NCBI RefSeq assembly: GCF_001562255.1
Contig: NZ_CP014301.1
Location: forward strand, 1,364,001 to 1,428,000
Length of the DNA: 64,000 nt
Source: Bosea sp. PAMC 26642
GTDB lineage: Bacteria; Pseudomonadota; Alphaproteobacteria; Rhizobiales; Beijerinckiaceae
Reading direction: 5' to 3'
Positions 61,205-64,000 of this stretch are shown here, piece by piece (position 1 is the first letter of the stretch; each line of letters begins with the position of its first letter). The notes beneath the pieces are model-generated. The model did not search any database. It saw only the letters and a program-made list of their open reading frames with translations, and was not told the origin of the DNA. The translations under genes were made by a program, and so were the position numbers.

Positions 61205-62041
61205 CACGGCACGGGCGCTTCCACCCTCAGCGAGGCCGTGCGGCGTCTTGAGGCTAGCCTGGGCGTCCGCCTGTTTCACCGCACCACCCGCAGCGTCACG
61301 CCGACCGAGGCGGGCGCACGGCTAATCGAGCGGCTGACCCCGGCGCTTGCCGAGGTGGAAGCGGCGCTTGACGTCGTGACCGGCTTTCGCGACCGCCCGG
61401 CGGGCAAGCTTCGCCTAAACGTGCCCGTCAGCGCCGCGCGCCACGTGCTCCCCGCCATCCTGCCCGCCTTCCTGGCCGCTTATCCCGACATCGAGGTCGA
61501 GATCGTCGCCGAAGACAGCTTCGTCGATGTGCTGGCATCGGGTTGCGACGCCGGCATTCGCTACGATGAGCGGCTGGAGCAGGACATGATCGCGGTCCCA
61601 ATCGGCCCCCGCTTTCAGCGGTTCGCCACGGCCGCCTCGCCTACCTATCTCGATCGGAACGGCCGGCCTGAGCATCCGCGCGACCTGCTCGCCCATGCCT
61701 GCCTGCGCGGCCGCTTCGCCAGCGGCGCTCAGACAACCCCTTGGGAGTTCGAGCGCGCCGGCGAGTTGCTGTGCGTTGAGCCTCGCGGACCGCTGGTGGT
61801 GCGCGTGGGCGCGGCCATCGATTTAGCTGTCGATGCAGCGATCGCGGGCAGCGGGGTCATCCAGCTCTTCGAAGGCTGGCTGCGGCCCCACCTCGAAAGC
61901 GGAGCGCTCGAACCCGTGCTGCAGGATTGGTGGCAATCCTTCTCCGGACCATTCCTCTACTATTCCGGCCGCCGCCTCGTTCCGCCGCCGCTTCGCGCCT
62001 TCCTGGACTTCATCAAGGGCGCAGCCGGGAACGGCCCATAA
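61205..62041 (+). pseudogene. LysR-family regulator without its N-terminus, fused in frame to IS5 debris
   Basis: From GTGASTLSEAVRRLEASLG to the stop at 62041 this is a LysR protein (FHRTTRSVTPTEAGARLIER, QDMIAVPIGP, end YYSGRRLVPPPLRAFLDFIK). The first helix of the winged helix is replaced by IS5-derived sequence, and an open frame runs through the join from 61004. A chimeric protein could be made but would lack the DNA-binding start. Confidence 0.7.
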
Positions 62042-62214
62042 CCGGCCGCCTCGACGCAGCGCGCCGATTGGGCGGGTCAGCAGGGTCCGCCCATCCTGGC
62101 GGCGGTAGCCATTTTGCCCTGCCCAGGCGCGCCCTGCTATCGATAGCGTCGGCGCCGCTTAACGGTTTCAATACCGAGCGCAGGTGTGTCGACCAGATTG
62201 GAGTGAGATCCCGC

Positions 62215-63186
62215 ATGCGCAAGGAACTGCTGGAGGTTGAACCGGCCGACAAGGCCAGTGCCCGGATCGACGATGCCGCGCGCGCGGGCTGGCTCTATTA
62301 CGTCGGCGGCAATACGCAGGACGAGATCGCGCGAAAGCTCTCCATCTCGCGCCAGGCTGCGCAGCGTCTGGTTGCGCTGGCAGTCACACTTCGTCTGGTC
62401 AAGGTGCGCATAGACCACCCGATTGGCGTCTGCATGGAGCTCGCGCACGTGCTGAAAGACAAGTTCGGCCTGGTCCATTGCGAGGTGACGCCGAGCGATC
62501 CCGACAATCGCTCGACGACGCTGGGGATCGCCAACGCGGCAGCCGCCGAGATCGAGCGCTGGCTCTCCCGGCCCGGTTCTACGGTAATCGGCATGGGCAC
62601 GGGCGAGGAAATGCGCGCGACGGCGCTTCAAATCAGGCCGATGGAATGCCCGCAGCACAAGCTGGTCTCGTTGTGCGGTAACATCGCACCGGACGGTTCC
62701 GCTTCGCTTCTCGACTCCGTCAGTCGCGCGGCCGACATGGTCAAGGCGCCCCATTTCCCGATGCCTTGTCCGGTCATCGCCGCGTCCGCGGCCGAGCGCG
62801 AGAAGATCCTGTCGCAAAGCCATGTGAGGCAGGTGCACGCGCTCGCGGGTGGAGCCGACGTGACCTTCGTCGGCGTCGGTTCGATGGTAGAGGATGCCCC
62901 GTTGGTGGTGGACGGGTTCCTGTCGCTTGCCGAGATGCGCGCGATGATGGCGATCGGCTCGGCGGGCGAGATCACCGGATGGGCCTATGACGATGCCGGT
63001 GAATTCATCGAGGGCCTGACGAACGACCGGGCCACCGGCGTTCGCTTGCAGCGCGACCCCAAGACGCCGGTCATCGGCGTGTCCATGGAACCCGGCCGCC
63101 TTCGCGCGATCCGCGCAGCCTTGGCCGGGCGGCTGCTCAGTGGCCTGATCACTAGCGAGGAGATGGCCAGACGGCTCGTCGCCTGA
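62215..63186 (+). CDS. SorC/DeoR-family sugar-binding transcriptional regulator
   Basis: A 323-residue regulator of the SorC family. The N-terminal helix-turn-helix is GGNTQDEIARKLSISRQAAQ. The C-terminal sugar-binding domain has GMGTGEEMRATA and SLCGNIAPDGS and ends ITSEEMARRLVA. The ATG at 62215 has GGAG upstream. It precedes the sugar-binding protein gene by 220 bp and probably controls it, as in sorbitol/mannitol operons of Rhizobiaceae and Rhodobacter relatives. Confidence 0.88.
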   Translation: MRKELLEVEPADKASARIDDAARAGWLYYVGGNTQDEIARKLSISRQAAQRLVALAVTLRLVKVRIDHPIGVCMELAHVLKDKFGLVHCEVTPSDPDNRSTTLGIANAAAAEIERWLSRPGSTVIGMGTGEEMRATALQIRPMECPQHKLVSLCGNIAPDGSASLLDSVSRAADMVKAPHFPMPCPVIAASAAEREKILSQSHVRQVHALAGGADVTFVGVGSMVEDAPLVVDGFLSLAEMRAMMAIGSAGEITGWAYDDAGEFIEGLTNDRATGVRLQRDPKTPVIGVSMEPGRLRAIRAALAGRLLSGLITSEEMARRLVA

Positions 63187-63406
63187 GGCATCGGTTCTCC
63201 CGCTCGGACGCTCGCACTATCGCTTCCCCCTCGACGACCGACGCTCGCAATTCGGCTTGACTTGAAGATGGCCGAGTGATCATTTGCTTGTGTCTTGGGC
63301 AATTGCCCGCTGCGACCCCACGGAAGTCCTGGGATCACAGCGTCGGCGGCTGACCGCAGGACCAAGGACGCGATATCAGCGCCCACCAATTATCAGGGAG
63401 AGCGAC

Positions 63407-64000
63407 ATGGAACCCACCAAGAGGCTTCTTGCGATTGCCGCCGCCGTCTCGCTGTTTACGACCGGCGCGATGGCCCAGACCAAGCTCACTATCGCGACGG
63501 TGAACAACGGCGACATGATCCGAATGCAGGGATTGACCGCCGATTTCACCGCCAAAAATCCCGGCATCACCCTGGAATGGGTGACGCTGGAGGAGAACGT
63601 GCTGCGGCAGCGCGTCACGACCGACATCGCGACGAAGAGCGGCCAATTCGATGTTCTGACGATCGGCACCTACGAGGTTCCGATCTGGGCCAAGCGCGGC
63701 TGGCTCGTCGCGCTTGACGGCCTGGGCGCCGATTATGACGTCGACGACCTGATCCCGGCCATCCGGAGCGGGCTTTCCGAGGGCGGAAAGCTCTTCGCCT
63801 CACCCTTCTACGGTGAGAGTTCGATGGTGATGTACCGCACCGACCTGATGGATAAGGCCGGGCTGAAAATGCCCGACGCCCCGACCTGGCAGTTCGTCGG
63901 CGAGGCCGCACGCAAGATGACCGACAAGGCCAACGGCGTCTACGGCGTCTGCCTGCGCGGCAAGGCCGGTTGGGGCGAGAACATGGCGTTCCTCACCGCG
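63407..64000 (+). CDS. sugar ABC transporter substrate-binding protein, 3' end beyond window
   Basis: The first 198 codons are present. A signal peptide (LLAIAAAVSLFTTGAMAQ) is followed by TKLTIATVNNGDMIRMQGLT and DVLTIGTYEVPIWAKRGWLV, typical of family 1 sugar-binding proteins and in particular the sorbitol/mannitol-binding SmoE type. GGGAGAG lies before the ATG at 63407. Permease and ATPase genes are expected beyond the window. Confidence 0.88.
   Translation, partial: MEPTKRLLAIAAAVSLFTTGAMAQTKLTIATVNNGDMIRMQGLTADFTAKNPGITLEWVTLEENVLRQRVTTDIATKSGQFDVLTIGTYEVPIWAKRGWLVALDGLGADYDVDDLIPAIRSGLSEGGKLFASPFYGESSMVMYRTDLMDKAGLKMPDAPTWQFVGEAARKMTDKANGVYGVCLRGKAGWGENMAFLTA

Noticed and set aside
1..64000. 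CRISPR arrays, tRNA or rRNA genes, rho-independent terminators
   Set aside because: Nothing with regularly spaced repeats, cloverleaf features or a stem followed by a T-run was seen on reading the window.

Overview
The window is GC-rich (apart from a few AT-rich intergenic stretches). It carries FixJ-type regulators, MASE4-like histidine kinases, and many LysR, TetR and SDR genes. This points to an alphaproteobacterium, most likely of the Hyphomicrobiales (Bosea/Methylobacterium/Rhizobium-like); that placement is inferred from protein style, since no rRNA or tRNA is present. The window reads as an accessory catabolic and stress-response region laid over a mobile-element graveyard, not as core genome.

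Layout. (1) 1-3.5 kb is a mobilisable-element remnant: a MobA/MobL relaxase running off the left edge, two small divergent genes of unknown function, one unknown 274-aa protein and the C-terminal stump of a type III-like restriction enzyme. (2) 3.8-11.2 kb is a seven-gene minus-strand operon: isochorismatase-fold hydrolase, alpha/beta hydrolase, XapX protein, Tat-exported amidohydrolase, DoxX protein, MFS exporter and alginate-export-type outer-membrane porin. Three junctions overlap by 4 bp and one has a 3-bp gap. (3) 11.3-15.8 kb is a signalling block: a broken single-domain response regulator, a class II glutamine amidotransferase, a second intact copy of the same regulator, and a FixJ-type regulator coupled to a membrane histidine kinase. 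(4) 16.1-28.9 kb is a series of electrophile/quinone-stress modules: TetR plus alpha/beta hydrolase, an intact IS481-family element, a broken quinone reductase, GST plus a fused ring-cleaving dioxygenase/esterase, TetR plus SDR, SDR and NADP-binding genes, an FMN reductase and AraC. Several relics of paralogous genes lie between them. (5) 29-36 kb holds IS3 relics flanking an NTF2-like/SDR pair, then an aldehyde dehydrogenase, a GMC oxidoreductase and an AraC relic.

(6) 36.2-43.5 kb contains SDR, GlcG/HbpS and DJ-1/PfpI genes divergent from a LysR gene; then a LysR gene divergent from a quinone-oxidoreductase, lipoprotein, quinone-oxidoreductase and monooxygenase series. (7) 43.6-52.9 kb contains a broken LysE, an acetolactate-synthase-like ThDP enzyme with an aldehyde dehydrogenase, cupin, LysR, RidA, TetR, and prolyl oligopeptidase with a type I methionine aminopeptidase. 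(8) 52.9-61 kb contains a truncated LysR, a DUF427 protein, and an IclR-controlled cassette: NMT1-type ABC importer and NAD-dependent epimerase on one strand, a dimeric-barrel protein and an SDR on the other. (9) 61-64 kb contains IS5 scraps fused to a headless LysR, a SorC-family regulator and the start of a sugar ABC transporter.

How it fits together. Most modules pair one regulator with divergent redox or hydrolase genes, often with a visible palindrome between them. The recurring enzymes (quinone reductases, SDRs, GST, FMN reductase, DJ-1, ABM monooxygenase, fused ring-cleaving dioxygenase) suggest handling of quinones, aldehydes and aromatic or xenobiotic compounds. At least five gene families occur both intact and as decayed copies, so the region has grown by duplication and transfer and is partly decaying. 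No CRISPR array, tRNA, rRNA or convincing rho-independent terminator was seen.
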